From: Hormiphora californensis
Lineage: Eukaryota; Ctenophora; Tentaculata; Cydippida; Pleurobrachiidae
Assembly: GCA_020137815.1 (NCBI GenBank)
Contig: CM035358.1
Coordinates: 333,356 to 397,355 of the forward strand
Direction: 5' to 3'
DNA length: 64,000 nucleotides
Shown: piece after piece, positions 10,134 to 22,474 of the stretch
Position numbering within the stretch: the first letter of the stretch is position 1
Layout of the letters: every line of letters begins with the position of its first letter
Position numbers and translations under genes: made by a program
The notes under the pieces: generated by a model
Seen by the model: the letters and a program-made list of their open reading frames with translations, nothing else
What the model was told of the DNA's origin: nothing
Database searches by the model: none

Positions 10134-10280
10134 CTCTGTCCCTGTATCCCTCCCTCCCTCTCTTTCCCTCTCCTTCCCCCTCCCTCCCTCCCGCCCTCCC
10201 CCTCTCTCCCTCCCTCTCTTTCCATCTTTCCCTCTCCTTCCCTCTCCCCCTCCCGCCCTCCCTCTCTCTCCCTCTCCTTC
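10134..10280 (+). repeat. Polypyrimidine (CCCTCCCTCT) low-complexity tract
   Basis: About 145 bases of C/T-only sequence on the plus strand, dominated by ccctccctctctcc. The ORFs crossing it are artefacts of composition. Confidence 0.85.
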
Positions 10281-10284
10281 TTAG

Positions 10285-10865
10285 TTTGCGTCTATATTGC
10301 GTCTTTATCGATTTCGCACACATGCGGCTATAATGCGTCTATAATGCGTCTATACTGCTACCTTTTATATGCGACAAAATGCGTTTATAAAACGCCCAAC
10401 TGCGCCTCAAATATCGCACTGTAGCCTCGAGTACGTCTATAGTGCTTCTTTAGAAGCACGCTTTTATAGACGCAGCGTCTATAAAAAGCGATTTCGGCCG
10501 AACACATAGCAGGATCGCTGAATACCCCCACGGCCCACGTATTGTGGCTGAAGAATTTCTCCAGGGGATCATCGGTCACTGTGCCGTCAGGTCTTAGGAG
10601 TGGGGCGGGGGGCCACACTAGATTTGATTTTCCGATACTTGTTAACAAATGACAAGAAAAAAATACTGTGTCGCGTCTATAAAAATGCGTTTATATTGCT
10701 GGTTATAATGCGCATATACTGTGTCTTTACTGCTGCTTACGAAAGTCCGTCTATATTGCGTGTGTCTATACTGCGTCTATAATGCGTTTATAGGGTGTCT
10801 ATAATGCATCTATAGTACATGGGTACTGCGTCTACATATAGTGCGATGCCCGCAAGTCGCAAATT
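10285..10865. repeat. Degenerate satellite built on TGCGTCTATA
   Basis: The motif tgcgtctata(a/t)tgcgt and its variants recur dozens of times, with occasional reverse-complement copies such as tatagacgcagcgtctata near 10470. A unique insert of about 130 bases interrupts it (10495-10660). No coding potential is seen. Confidence 0.65.
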
Positions 10866-10999
10866 GCCACTTCTCGGGCGATGCATCTATTATAATACCC
10901 CAGCTGGGAAGTCTCCGGGAGATCTCCGGAGGTGCAAGACAGGCCGTTATTGTTAGTGATGTTTGAGGAGAATAACTCTTTTATTTATTGTATAGGACG

Positions 11000-13900
11000 A
11001 TGGCTGCTCAAAAAGAGCCAGTGCCGTTGAACTTTGTACACCAAAATGCGATATTATGTGAGACGATAAAGAAGGAACAAAAACACCAAAAGTTACACAA
11101 AGATTACAGAGTCAATCCTTTTAAGAAAAGTAAGTTGATAAAAAGAATAAGAGTTCTTGGTTACTATTAGCAACCGATGCTTACAGTTTTCTATATTTCA
11201 GTGCACGTTCTTGCCGGGAAACCTAACGAGGCAACTGCCGAAGAAGACGCACAAGAAGACGGTAATTGTTTTTTACATTTGCTTCATTTTCACTAGGAAC
11301 CTTTTGTAGGGTATGTTTATGGCTTTTAGTGGTAGGGGTGTAGAGAAATCAAAGGGTCGTATCTGCCTACCAAACTCCCTAAGAGGGAAGCTCATGGTTC
11401 TCAAGAAGAACCTCTTCATTAAATCACCAGCAGGCCCACTATGGTGGGAGCACATTGCATAGACCTGCATATCGGAGCGGTTGAGGGCCCACCACTTTGA
11501 TAGAACTCCGTACTGTGCTTGTTCCTCAAACCGAGCCTTAAAGGAACGCTTAGTTACTCCAACGGTTATGGGAAACCGTATATTGGAATCGGGTGAGGTT
11601 TTCAGGTAGAACACGTAGAAACCCTTTAGATTTGCAGGAAACTTCTTTATATCGTCAACATTCAATATGGGCTCCTTGTCAAACCTGGAGGGATGGTGTT
11701 GTCAAAACATTGCACCCAGTTTACCAAAACAATCTTACTTACAATTGCCTAGCTAGACCGTATTTTACAAATGTAAAGGAAGGGTTAGAACTTAGAACAT
11801 AAGTAACAAACTTACAAGAAATCGTTGCAGTTGAGTTCGTCGAAAACGTGAGCGAATAATTCTCCACACCGCTCAGCTGGAATTCCCCTGACAATTTTCT
11901 GCTCCCTTTCAATACATTCCCAGTTCCAACAGTAGGCCCAATTATTGAGCATCCACTCGTAGGGGTAGCAAGCTTCCAGAGACATCTGATACAATATAAT
12001 GTTATGATGTTATAAGTAACACAGATATCAACTAAATATTGTTACTGTCCTCAATTTGACCAAACCACACCTACCGGTCGGCCTGGGAGGGTGTTCTTGT
12101 AAAAGTTCATAGCGTCAAGAAACAATGACTTTATATACCGGGCACTAGCTCCCTCGTAGTGTGTGCAAACTGCAAACAATTCGTGGTCTTTTTGGACTCC
12201 TGAGTCGCTCCAAAACGAGGCAATTACACCTATAGTTAAAATGTGATGAGATCTGAGGTGGTGTAACAACAATTGTGACAACATGTTTACAAAATATGTG
12301 TACCCTTGTCAGCGTGGTATCGGAATTTCGTTCTAAAATCTTGCTTTGTTGCACCAACGTAGATTGGCCTCCAGGCCTCGGTGCCCTTTTTCTTCAGATA
12401 GAACAAATACAATCCACCACAGTGGGCAGGATATTTCTTCAGACTTCCTTGGTCAATAATAGGCTCTTCATCGTAGCTGGGGAACCATTAGTTAGTCACA
12501 TTACACTTACCCTCATACAGGTATCTCGAATATAGACTGTGAAAAAACCGCCTCATTTTTCATGCAAATGATATCCTTGCACACAGTTGTCTGTTCTACT
12601 TACATGAAAACATTAACGTTAAGATGATCCAGAACCTCCTTGATAAACTCTCCACACAGCTCCGCATAGGGTCGGATAGGGACACAGCACTGGTCCATCA
12701 GGAGTTAGCTAGGATAATATATCCATCAATAATCAATATAATGGAAGAAAAACAAAAATCTGTTGTACGAGTAATAGCGTTATTAATGTGATCAAGTGAC
12801 GGCATAAAGGGCTAGGAATCTGATTAACATCGAGCTAGTGAGAGAGATAGAGAGAGACTATTGCACTATAACTCATATCGGCTAAATTACATATTTTCAA
12901 CAACCAAACAAGAGTTACACTCTGAAACTTTCAGTTAAGAGCATTTCACCTAATATTTTATAACCGGAGCGGGGTGAGAGATAGTGGAGCAAGGTAACTT
13001 TGTCCTTGCTTTTATAGTTGGACAAGGCAAAGGAAGCAAAATGAACTTGTAACTTTAGTAGTGGAAAAAAAGGTAGTGACAATTTGCTTTGAAGAGGAAC
13101 CAAAGTTTCCCTTGAGTAGATCACATGATTTACATTTTCCTTACCAATAACACTCCAACGAACAAATATAGAGCTGCTAGAGCATGTTACAAGACATTTT
13201 ATAGGACCTTTTATAGGACATTGGAGACATATTCGAACATAAACTGAAAATCTGGTTTTATACGTCCTCCTCTTACATGAGATCACTCTTATCTTTCATA
13301 ACTCACTAGGTTACTTTGAAAATCAAAACTTGTTTCTGTTTTGGAACTGTTAATCGGTTATTTGATAACACGTGACAAACAGCAGTCATATTACATCAAA
13401 CTCGAAAGTAGAAACTTGTTTCTGTTTCCCAGTGGACTAATCTCTGTAACATTTGATAACAATTCGTGACACAATGGTGCTGTAATGAGCAGTGGTGTTT
13501 TCTAATCTAATTGCCCACCCTCAGATCAGTACATCAACATTTTCAAGAAGGCGAGGGAGCTACCTACCGAGAAATATGAGTATCCACAAACAGAAAGCCA
13601 GAGTTATGGATGGTTTACAACACCCTTGGTAATTTGCACAGTCATATTTCATATAATGAACAACAATTTTCAATTAGGTCTATATATATAATAAAATAGG
13701 CCCATACAAAAATAGACCTTGATTGGAATTCCAATTCCCATAGGCTATTATTATAGCTCCACCCATGATGACAGAGACTTCTTCCCGTCCAGTACTTTCT
13801 AAATCTCTATCTTATCTGCGGCGAAACTATGATCATGGGAAATATTGAAAACCTTAAAATACTGTTGCTAAGGTTTTCCTTTAAAACTGCTCTGTAATCG

Positions 13901-14090
13901 GTCAATCGGTGTGAGAATAAATCTTAAACATTATTATTACTGCTGCAGCAAACGGTCTTCTCCAGATGCAATGTTCTCAGCCAGATTTTGCGTTGCGCGC
14001 AGAGCGATTCATGTTATGAAAGTGTACATTTTCAGCACTATTATTAACTAGTTTCCATAGTTACTGCTGTCTATCCTGTGCTACACAGCT

Positions 14091-14174
<84 letters not shown>

Positions 14175-14806
14175 ATTAACCACCTCCCGATTTACCGGGT
14201 AGTCCGGTACCCCAATTGAGCCGGTGTGAATTTACACGTAAATGCCCTCCCTGCCGATCGACGGTACAGAAGGAGATAAGGAGTTAGGAGGGGTAAAATG
14301 CCCTCTCTGCCGAATACTCTCTCGGCGAGAGTATTCAGCAGGGCGGGTGGCCCGGGAAGGTCGGATATAATAGTGGTCTAATGCCCTACATGCAGACGGA
14401 GATCACATCCGGATGAGTCATCCCATTTCGTCGGCATGTAGGGTATTAGACCAGTAAATACTAAATCCTACCCTACTTGCCGAATGCCCTCCCTACCGAC
14501 CATTTGGCAAGGAGTGCATTCGGTAATTAGGGTAGTTACCATAAGCGACTCATTTCACGAACGGCAGACTGCGTAGCATGGCAAAATTTGCGGGCAGATA
14601 AGTTTCTCCCCGAATTACCGGACAAATCCCTTGTCTCCCCAGTATCCCGTCAATCATACAATTATGATCTTTTAATTCTATGCTCCCTGCAGATCGATAG
14701 TGACAGATCAGATATCAGACTTCACCATCCCCGGAAAATGAGCGAGGTGACAAAGTACATGGATGCAGCGTGGCGACTTAAAGAGCAGTCAGAAAATATG
14801 CAGTGA
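11000..14806 (+). CDS. CFAP144: CFAP144 (FAM183) cilia- and flagella-associated protein
   Basis: Four exons join in frame to 135 residues: 11000-11129, 11202-11261, 13525-13628 and 14693-14806, all with GT-AG introns. The product begins MAAQKEPVPLNFVHQNAILC. It shows the family's KKEQKHQKLHKDYRVNPF block, a VHVLTGKP-like MHVLAGKP segment, PTEKYEYPQTESQSYGW, and the C-terminal SEVTKYMDAAWRLKEQSENM. Human FAM183 is of similar length. The family are small microtubule-inner proteins of motile ciliary axonemes, so the organism makes motile cilia. Intron 2 (2.3 kb) contains a whole antisense gene. Intron 3 contains a (CA)n run and an inverted repeat. The start is the first ATG upstream of the conserved block. 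Confidence 0.9.
11273..12698 (-). CDS. Uncharacterised protein with two GIY-YIG-like modules
   Basis: Five exons (12604-12698, 12304-12476, 12075-12229, 11816-11985, 11273-11684) splice in frame to 334 residues. The two halves are clear internal duplicates. Half 1 has IYDEEPII, then GGLYLFYL, RPIYVGATKQDFRTKFRYH and ELFAVCTHYEGASARYIKSL. Half 2 has LFDKEPIL, then KGFYVFYL, FPITVGVTKRSFKARF and QVYAMCSHHSGPAGDLMKRF. Each is preceded by an (A)E(R/L)CGE(F/L) helix. The G-(L/F)-Y...(Y/T)-V-G-x-T...R/K...H layout resembles the GIY-YIG nuclease fold; module 1 keeps GLY, YVG and H, while module 2 has lost the second Tyr and the His. A clear catalytic Glu is not obvious, so activity is doubtful. It lies wholly inside CFAP144 intron 2 on the opposite strand. 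Exon structure is well supported; fold assignment is inference. Confidence 0.7.
14093..14172 (+). repeat. (CA)n microsatellite
   Basis: About 39 uninterrupted CA units in intron 3 of CFAP144. Confidence 0.95.
14176..14545. repeat. Inverted-repeat cluster in CFAP144 intron 3
   Basis: The segment gtctaatgccctacatgc (about 14376-14393) reappears inverted as gcatgtagggtattagac (about 14435-14452). Copies of tgccctccctgccga and its inverse lie on either side. It reads as a small nonautonomous element or nested foldback. Confidence 0.5.
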
Positions 14807-16155
14807 TTGTACAGACAATTATATATGAAACAATTGGGACAATACAACTGGGTCGTGCTGAGTGGGAGTCATGCGTTGGAAATGTTCACAAGATCAGAGA
14901 TACAAGTGCAACTAATATATAGATTTTATCTACAGTGTGGCGTGTGCGGTTATTATAGTACATTGTCAATTGTGAACACATTTGTTTAAGTTTTAACCCG
15001 CCAACCAAGTCTATTATCAGTAGCCAGGTGGCAGGTAGCCTTATAGGCCAGTAGATTTCGGTTTGAATTGGGGTGTAACCACTAACCAAGGTTTTCCACG
15101 TGAATCGTGCTAGAGTCCCAGGTTCGCCAAAAAAGTTTCAATCCAACCGATATTATGCATATGTCAATATGTCTTAAATCTTGCACTCTTCAAGACCTCT
15201 GATCCTTCCGGCAAGATCGTTCGGTTCGATTGATATGTGTATCTTCTCATGGGATCTCATAAAAGGCCCTTTCTTTCAATTGATTATTCCTCCTTTTCTA
15301 TAACATAAGTATTATGGCTCAAAAACAGTTCATCTCACATTGTACAGCTCCTTGAAATACCAATGGAAATGTCCTGATCATAATGACATAAGTGGAGTTG
15401 AGAAATGAGAGATTTAGTTAGATGTTTATTGTCTGCTCAATTAAAATTATCAGCGCACCCTTTGTGAAGCTCAGGTGAGTATCAGAATACTGAGCGCGCG
15501 TCATTTATTTGCGCGTTACATTTTGCGCGTCGTAAGAATAGCGCTTTTCAAATTTTTACTGATATATGATATGATTTAAAATATTTGTTCCAATTTTATT
15601 TTTTGACCTTATTTCAAAATTCAATCGCGCATTCCCCCGTTCCCTGACGAGATAAAGACTTGAAATTTGGAGGTTAAAAAGAACCTGATATGATCTTCCT
15701 AACCTTCAAATTTCAAGTCTTTATCTCATCAGGAACCGGAGATATGCGCGTTTGAAATAAGGTCAAAAATACCCCCTGTCCCTTACTCCTTAGACTCGTG
15801 ATTGGCTTTTCAGAACGAAATAGCTACAGACACTTTTGTATTTGAAAAGTGCTGCCTTATCCCGCGTTTGCCAACTTTTGTATATGCATTAGAGAAACCG
15901 GTTTCAAGATAATCCAAGCACTCGGGTACGAGTCACGACCGAGCTGAGTGCTGGTTTTGTGGCCTTGGTATTGTCACCAAGAATTTACAGCTTTACTAGT
16001 TAACACTTAAACGCTTATTAGTTTGAAATAAACTAAAGACATATAGTTTAAAAGTCTACGATCTGTATCAATTATCAAATAGCAACTCGTCTAATATTGT
16101 CTCTGATAGTATAGACTATATATACTAAGATCAGGTGGCTTTGGATCGTCCAGCA
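14807..16155. other. Intergenic with inverted repeat
   Basis: No gene is recognised. An imperfect inverted repeat spans about 15600-15770: ttttgaccttatttcaaa and gagataaagacttgaaattt on the left return inverted as aaatttcaagtctttatctc and tttgaaataaggtcaaaa on the right. A further copy of the aaaagtgctgccttatc motif lies at 15853. Confidence 0.5.
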
Positions 16156-16902
16156 TTACTCTTTATCATGGTCCTCGTCATAGGTTCCTTTGTTGGTGTA
16201 CCCTACTACGTACCCATCATCTTCAATTACATCTTCCCTCCCCTCAATACCCTTCCCTTTACCATCAGCATCGAACCTCTCTTTGTGGCTCCCTGTGAGA
16301 TATATTTAAAACAGGGTTTTAACAAAATGAGCTGGGAGACACCCTTTCTGTTAATGGACAGACACAACATATAACCAAACACGACTATTGCCCCCCTATT
16401 GCCTATTTGCAAAATAATCACCTGTGTACTTTGAAGTGTCCGTTAGCCTTCCCGTGGCTCCTTTCTTGGTGACTTTCTGTAAAAGAGACCGGTGTTTGAT
16501 TCAGCTGGAAAGGTTTATTAGTTATTAACTAACCGTGGTTCCCTTTGTGCCAGGTGCTTTCCCCGTGACTAAATCCCTCATAGCGACCTTGGCATCTTCA
16601 GCACTCTTCTTTGGAAATCTCTTCGCAGAAAGTTCGTCTAGAATAACCCCGAATTCTTTAACTGTAATTGTCCTTCCACCTTTCCTGAGAGTTTGAATTT
16701 AGTACTGCCGTAGATGGATATTTGCTAACTTCACTACTCACGGTTTGTATTTTGAGAAGATTATATCGACATCAGTAGAGGTAACTAGTTTCCCCATGAT
16801 CCCAGTTTCCTTGCACAGCTTGCTGAACTTCTTGTTGTCCAGCTCCTTGCCAGTACTCTTGGTGTCACCAAACTTGGAAAATGCAGCAAATGTCTCCTCC
16901 AT
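16156..16902 (-). CDS. TPPP: TPPP / p25-alpha family protein (tubulin polymerisation-promoting)
   Basis: Four exons (16742-16902, 16534-16684, 16422-16476, 16156-16292) join in frame to 167 residues, close to vertebrate TPPP3. The start [20 protein letters not shown] matches the p25-alpha N-terminus. The core has [24 protein letters not shown] and the [13 protein letters not shown] segment. The C-terminus carries the family signature [20 protein letters not shown] followed by GKGKGI and ends in an acidic tail. Family members bind and bundle microtubules and are common in ciliated cells. An in-frame ATG upstream (16995) would add two copies of an FSLATPLIRS peptide from a short tandem duplication, so I take 16902 as the start. 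Symbol is at family level. Confidence 0.9.
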
Positions 16903-18407
16903 TATTTCTATAGGAGGGCTTCGAATGAGGGGTGTCGCTAAACTAAATAACATGCTTCGAATGAGGGGTGTCGCCAAACTAAATGCAATAGACACAAGCT
17001 ACAAGGCAAGAACTCCACGGTTGGTGGAAATGTTAAGTGTCATCACATAATCAAAGAGCGAGATTTGTTGTGAGCGGAAAGTGTCGTAGCAAGAGAGATG
17101 CGTGAAAGAAGGTCTAGCTATGTGCTTGAGAAGTTTTTGTTAAACTCCGCTGAGTGCTTGAATACTCATATATCGCATAAATCTATGATATCTCCAAGTT
17201 GTAATGACAATGATTCAAATATAAAAGTACAATAACAATTTTGTAAGAGTGTGTGTTAAACACCTCCAGTATAATTGTGGTATGATATACCGCTCTTTGA
17301 GATCACCCATTGTCTGATTCAGACTCGTGTATGAATAATATAAATCAGCCCGTTTTGGGTATTCCTGCAACCAAGTACAAACACACACAGAAATCTAGGT
17401 CGAATAATACTGGTTACTGCATGTAGGGAGAGATTATTGTGCCGTATCATGGTCGGCTTTTATTATAGTGGAACAATACTCACTATTTACCAGCCATGAA
17501 AAGCTATGCTTTTGGTCAGAACAATGCTACCATAACAGGGGAATAAAAAGTCTGAGGATTGTCATTTGTCCTAAAATATGACTAAAAAAAATTGGACAAA
17601 AACCTTGCCCGGCTTTATTCGATCCTCTCTCATCGGGCCCACGGCGGCAAGTTTTCAAAAAGAAGGGAAAGCCGGGAATACTCAGGCACTCCTGAGGCGG
17701 GGGAATCTAAGCCTTCCTGGCACTTTATTCTATCCCCGCTTCCTGCACTTTGGGAGTGTTTCGTTTGGGAGTGTTTCGTTTGGATTTCTCTTTACTTACT
17801 AACTGGAATCTCTCTCTTTATTTACTCAGCTTGAAATTCCAACAAATGTGTAATATATCTCTCCTATATACTAAGAATTGTTTGTTTATCGAGCTAGTGA
17901 CGGGTTTATAAATGTGACCATTCCTCGTGCTACAACCCGGATACTTCACTAGCAACCGTTCTTTTGCAAACTGAATCACATTCAGAAAAGTAGTTAGTGA
18001 TGTGATTTATCCAGGGTGCTTCCTCTTTCTCCCATCTTTCTCCCATCTTGCCCTTCTCTCCCTTCCACTTCTTCAACTGCCGTTTTCTTAATCGCATATT
18101 GTCTTCCAAACTCCCAGCTGCGAACTTTATTTATTGTCCATTAGCCACCTGTATTTGAACAGCTGAGTTCCCAGGACGCTGTTGTGATTCCATTAAAGGC
18201 AACGCGATATGGAGCAAATACAGCGCTGCAGTATTTAGTGCCGCTACTAATAGAGCGGGTGAGCGGTGGTCAAAAGGGGCTAGACCTTCCTATTTTATAA
18301 TATCCCTTTGTTGCTATGTGGTAGTATTTGTAGGCCGTATTGCATATATGGCGTTTGTTTTAAAACTTATGTGGTTATTATGTCTACAGATACGACTGTT
18401 AATGTAT
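16903..18407. other. Intergenic upstream of TPPP
   Basis: Immediately upstream of the TPPP start there is a 36-base tandem duplication (cttcgaatgaggggtgtcgc, at about 16918 and 16954). The rest holds short ORFs only and no exon I recognise. A C/T-rich tract lies at 18018-18075. Confidence 0.4.
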
Positions 18408-20456
18408 CAGGGGTAGAGGAAGCTGGGGTGGGGGGGGGGGGGGGCTGATCATAGCGCTGGCAAGCGCCCGGGGCCCAATCCTCCCTCCCCCAACCATCCT
18501 TCCCTTAAAAATGTCCATTTTCCAAGCATTCTTGCTTCCAGTGAATGGAAAATCGAAGTAGCGAAAAAATATTTTTTTTGAATTTTTTGAAATTTTTTGA
18601 AAATTTTGACAGCGCTACTATACTTATTGTCTGAAATCGGCAATTTCAACTTTGTTTTAGACAACCTTCCCGTTGTCGTACGAACTTGCCGCTTGGTAGT
18701 TCGTGTTGCCTTGACACCTAGAGCACACGTTCAAAATTTCATGCAAATCGGAGTTACGGTTTTTACGTTACAGAGGGTCGTATTTTAGACAAAATGTCCG
18801 TTTTTCGCGTCACGAACCACCGTAAAATAACCACTTTTTTGCGTACTTAATAGAGGCCAGAGTTTTAAGGCTATCACCATGTAACTTTGTGAGTCGGTAG
18901 GTCTAGTGGTGTACCTTGTATTAAAGCTTGGACAGAGAAAACGGACAGTCATAACAAAAGTTATGACTGTCTTAAGTTTTCTTTAGCGTCTAAGACAGCC
19001 TTCCCGTCGTTCTACGAATACGCCACTTGGTACGTAATGTTGTCTCGACATCTTGAACACACGATCAAAATTTCAAGCAAATCCGAGTTACGGTTCTTCA
19101 GTTACGGGCATCTGACTGTATTAAGATTTAAGACGATTTTCAAAAAAACCTAGAAAAGAGCAAATTAAACTTTAAATCATGATTTTATCACATATATTTT
19201 TGCCAGCGTTAACTGCTGTATTTTCAGATATAATTGGAAGTCATATCTAGATTTATGACTGTCTTAAATTTAAGACGATTTTAAAAACGCCTAGAAAGAA
19301 GCATTTCAGAGTCTAAATTAACATTGAATCAGATTTATTTTATAAAATAAGGTTTACTGCCGCATTTTCAGTTATAATGGGTAGTCATATCTAGAGTTAT
19401 GACTGTCTTAAATATAAGACGATTTAAAAAAAAACCGAGAAAAGAGCGAATTAGCATCTAGAACCTGATTGTATCAGATATATTTGATTATCAATGCTTA
19501 TCCGTGATCGTTATCCGTATCAAAATCAGAGAATAATGGCGGATATCTAACCACGACAACTCATCGCGAATGAGTAATATGATAGTTACCAATCGCGGAT
19601 AGCTAATCGCAAATATAGCTAATCGCGTTAGCTAATCGCGATAGCTAATCGCGATAATTAATCGCGATAACTTATAACGGATTCGTGATCAGTTATCCGC
19701 GATTGGTTGTCCGCGATTACTATAGTATACTATCATATTCGTTATTCGCAATTGATATCCGAGATTGGATATCTGCGATTGAAAAAGTCCGTGAATCCCC
19801 AATCCACGTTTATTAAACTCAGTAGTATAACAAAATGCCTGATACTAGATCCAAAAACCAAACAAGTTTGGTGGATAGCCGGGGCCGCAGAAATTTAAAA
19901 ACATGCGAAAGTTTTGATACATGAACTTTCGGGGCCTGGGGTGCTGTTAAATTCGCGTTTCCATGATAGTCAGCCGTTCTTTCAAAACACACTATTATTC
20001 TGTAAAACAGACTCTGAAACGACCCACTGTGTGCAGTATATTATACGTGATATGTGTGGAGCTGTATGTATGATAATGTGGAATCAAAAATAATGATAAC
20101 TTGCAATCATTGCGATAGTTTTCCTGACGTATAGTTTGAAAATGTTGCTGGTTATAATCATGGAAACGCGAATTTAACAGCACCCCAGGCCCCGAAAGTT
20201 CATGTATCAAAACTTTCGCATGTTTTTAAATTTCTGCGGCCCCGGCTATCCACCAAACTTGTTTGGTTTTTGGATCTAGTATTTTGATAAAAATTGTCAC
20301 TTACTTTTTTGTCCAAAGCTTCAAATATGGAATTGGCAATGGAAAAATCGAGCAAATTTTGCTCGCAAAAAGATCATCACAAAAAAGTTTGCTCAGCTCC
20401 CCCCTCCCCCCTCTCTCTCTAGAGAAAGTCATTCCGCCACCCCTGTAATGTATGTT
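18408..20456. repeat. Repeat-rich block with possible terminal inverted repeats
   Basis: The segment begins caggggtagaggaagctggg and ends with ccacccctg at about 20436-20444, resembling weak terminal inverted repeats. A gcgctggcaagcgcc motif follows the left end and a diverged copy (gcactggcaagtgcc) lies just beyond the right end. Inside, three related units (about 18940, 19250, 19395) carry agttatgactgtcttaaat followed by aagacgattt. A stretch rich in atcgcgatagctaatcgcg occupies 19490-19790. No protein of transposase type is seen. Confidence 0.45.
19842..20282. repeat. Inverted repeat with 126-bp arms
   Basis: The left arm 19842-19967 begins atactagatccaaaaaccaa. The right arm 20157-20282 is its near-exact reverse complement. 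They enclose a unique 189-base centre without coding capacity. This looks like a MITE or foldback element. Confidence 0.85.
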
Positions 20457-21008
20457 TTTGTCATAGCACTGGCAAGTGCCCCGGGCCCAAAAGGGGGGTG
20501 TGGGGGCGCAGCCCCCACCCTAAACGGGGGTGTGGGGGCAGAGCCCCCACCTTAGAAATACCCTCTAACTCAAAAAATAAAAGAGAGAGCACACGGAATA
20601 CTTCTACACACAAGCGCGTTAACCTGCCAGTGCTACTATATACCATTGCAAATTTCGGGGTTTTTGATGCTTTAAAAATGCATGTTCCAGATGAAGTAGA
20701 GGGATGAAATTTTGTACTCTGAGGGCCCTCATATAGGAGAAGAGGCATACAAAATTTCAGAATGATCGGATGTAAGGTAAAAATTTGCCAGAGGGGTCCC
20801 AAAATGCAAAAATGTAAGGGAGGGGACGGGAGGGGAGGGGAGGAGATTGAGTGTTCTCCTAAACCAGAAATAGTAGAGACTTGCCGTTTGGAACATTGGT
20901 TCCTTGCATTATTTGGCGTGGTATAGGCTATGTGAAAACTTCGAAATCGCCATAGTTCATTAATTATTCATTAATTATTCATTAATTATTCATTTTAATA
21001 ACTTAATT
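20457..21008. other. Repeat-like intergenic sequence
   Basis: Two close units of gggtgtgggggc(g/a)(c/g)agcccccacc lie near 20497 and 20528. A G-rich tract aggggacgggaggggagggg lies at about 20820, followed by three ttcattaatta units at about 20957. No gene is recognised. Confidence 0.4.
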
Positions 21009-21640
21009 GCGTTATATCTCCACTTCGGCTCGTCCTAAAACGTTTTCATGGGTATATTCCGACTCAAAATAGTCAATTTATGGGGGGTCGTCCCCCGGAC
21101 AAAAATTCGTATCTCGCACCGTTTAGCCGTTATTTGCATATTTATGCTCAAATTCATGATTTTATGCATACCCGTTAAAATGTCCACTTCGGCTGACCCT
21201 AGAACGTTTTCTTGGGTATATTCCGACTCAAAATAGTCGATTTATGGGGGGTCGTCCCCCCGACAAAAATTCGTATCTCGCACCGTTTAGCCGTTATTTG
21301 CATATTTATGCTCAAATTTATGCATATTCTTTAAAATTTCCACTTCGGCTGACCCTAGAACGTTTTCTTGGGTATATTCCGACTCAAAATAGTCGATTTA
21401 TGGGGGGTCGTCCCCCCGACAAAAATTCTTATCTCGCACCGTTTAGCCGTTATTTGCATATTTATGCTCAAATTTATGCATACCCTTTAAAATTTCCACT
21501 TCGGCTGACCCTAAAACGTTTTCTTGGGTATTATATTCCGACTCAAAATAGTCTATTTATGGGGGTCTTCCCCCAGACAAAAGTTCGTAACTCCCACCGT
21601 TTAGCCGTTATATGCATATTTATGTAGCATTCAGATCCCA
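21009..21640 (+). repeat. Tandem repeat, four units of about 155-165 bp
   Basis: Four diverged copies of a unit containing ccacttcggctgaccctaga, a tatggggggtcgtcccccc hairpin and atctcgcaccgtttagccg. The unit landmark recurs near 21107, 21271, 21431 and 21585. The ORFs across it are translations of the repeat. Confidence 0.85.
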
Positions 21641-21691
21641 AAATAAAATCAGGAAAAAAGTTGTCTCTTTTTTACACCAAAAAGAACAGAA

Positions 21692-22116
21692 ATTTAGTCC
21701 AAAAACCAATTAAATAAATTAGTTTGGATGCCCGGGCCCATTTGGTGTCACGGGGGTAAAACCTTTAGGCTACTGTCATAAATGATGAATATCGAGAGAG
21801 ATAAAGAAAAACAAATTGTGATATAAAGAGTGAGATATATCGAGAAAGACGGAGAAATAGTAAGAGAAATATAAATAAAAGAGAGGAAAAAAAAGAGAAA
21901 GAGGGAAATATGGAGGTGGAGAGTGGGAGAAAGAGGAAAAGAGGGGGAAAGAGATAGAGGGAGGGAGAGAAAGAGAAAAGAAAAACGAGAGATGTGTATT
22001 GAAAAATAAACGAGATATGCCATTATTTATGACAGTAGCCTAAAGGTTTTACCCCCGTGACACCAAATGGGCCCGGGCATCCAAACTAATTTATTTAATT
22101 GGTTTTTGGACTAAAT
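21692..22116. repeat. Inverted repeat with 92-bp arms
   Basis: The left arm 21692-21783 begins atttagtccaaaaaccaatt and the right arm 22025-22116 is its reverse complement. They flank a GA-rich centre (about 21790-22015). This is a MITE-like structure. Confidence 0.85.
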
Positions 22117-22238
22117 ACATGTTACATTTCACTTCGATATTCTTGTTTGCTATTACCACGCATCAAGCAGTGTGCAGATATACTGCAACCATGTGTAATT
22201 CCATTGTTTTCAGCTGCACATCTAATCAACGTGCGAGG

Positions 22239-22240
<2 letters not shown>

Positions 22241-22288
<48 letters not shown>
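22241..22288 (+). repeat. (GA)n microsatellite
   Basis: About 22 uninterrupted GA units shortly upstream of the CTH gene. Confidence 0.95.
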
Positions 22289-22290
<2 letters not shown>

Positions 22291-22474
22291 AACAGGGGCT
22301 GTAGTATTATTATGTTGACTGAAATGACAGAAAGCTTGAAGGGCATCACGTACACGTGTACTAAGTAATACATACTGAATCGAGATATATCTTAACAAGT
22401 TATATCCATCTGTCAATATTTTTATATCTTAACAGTTATTATATTCAAAACTAATTAGTTATGTTAATAGGACG

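Noticed and set aside
12915-13286. 123-residue minus-strand ORF upstream of the GIY-YIG-like gene
   Set aside because: No domain, no splice continuity with the gene, and AT-rich composition as in introns; likely chance.
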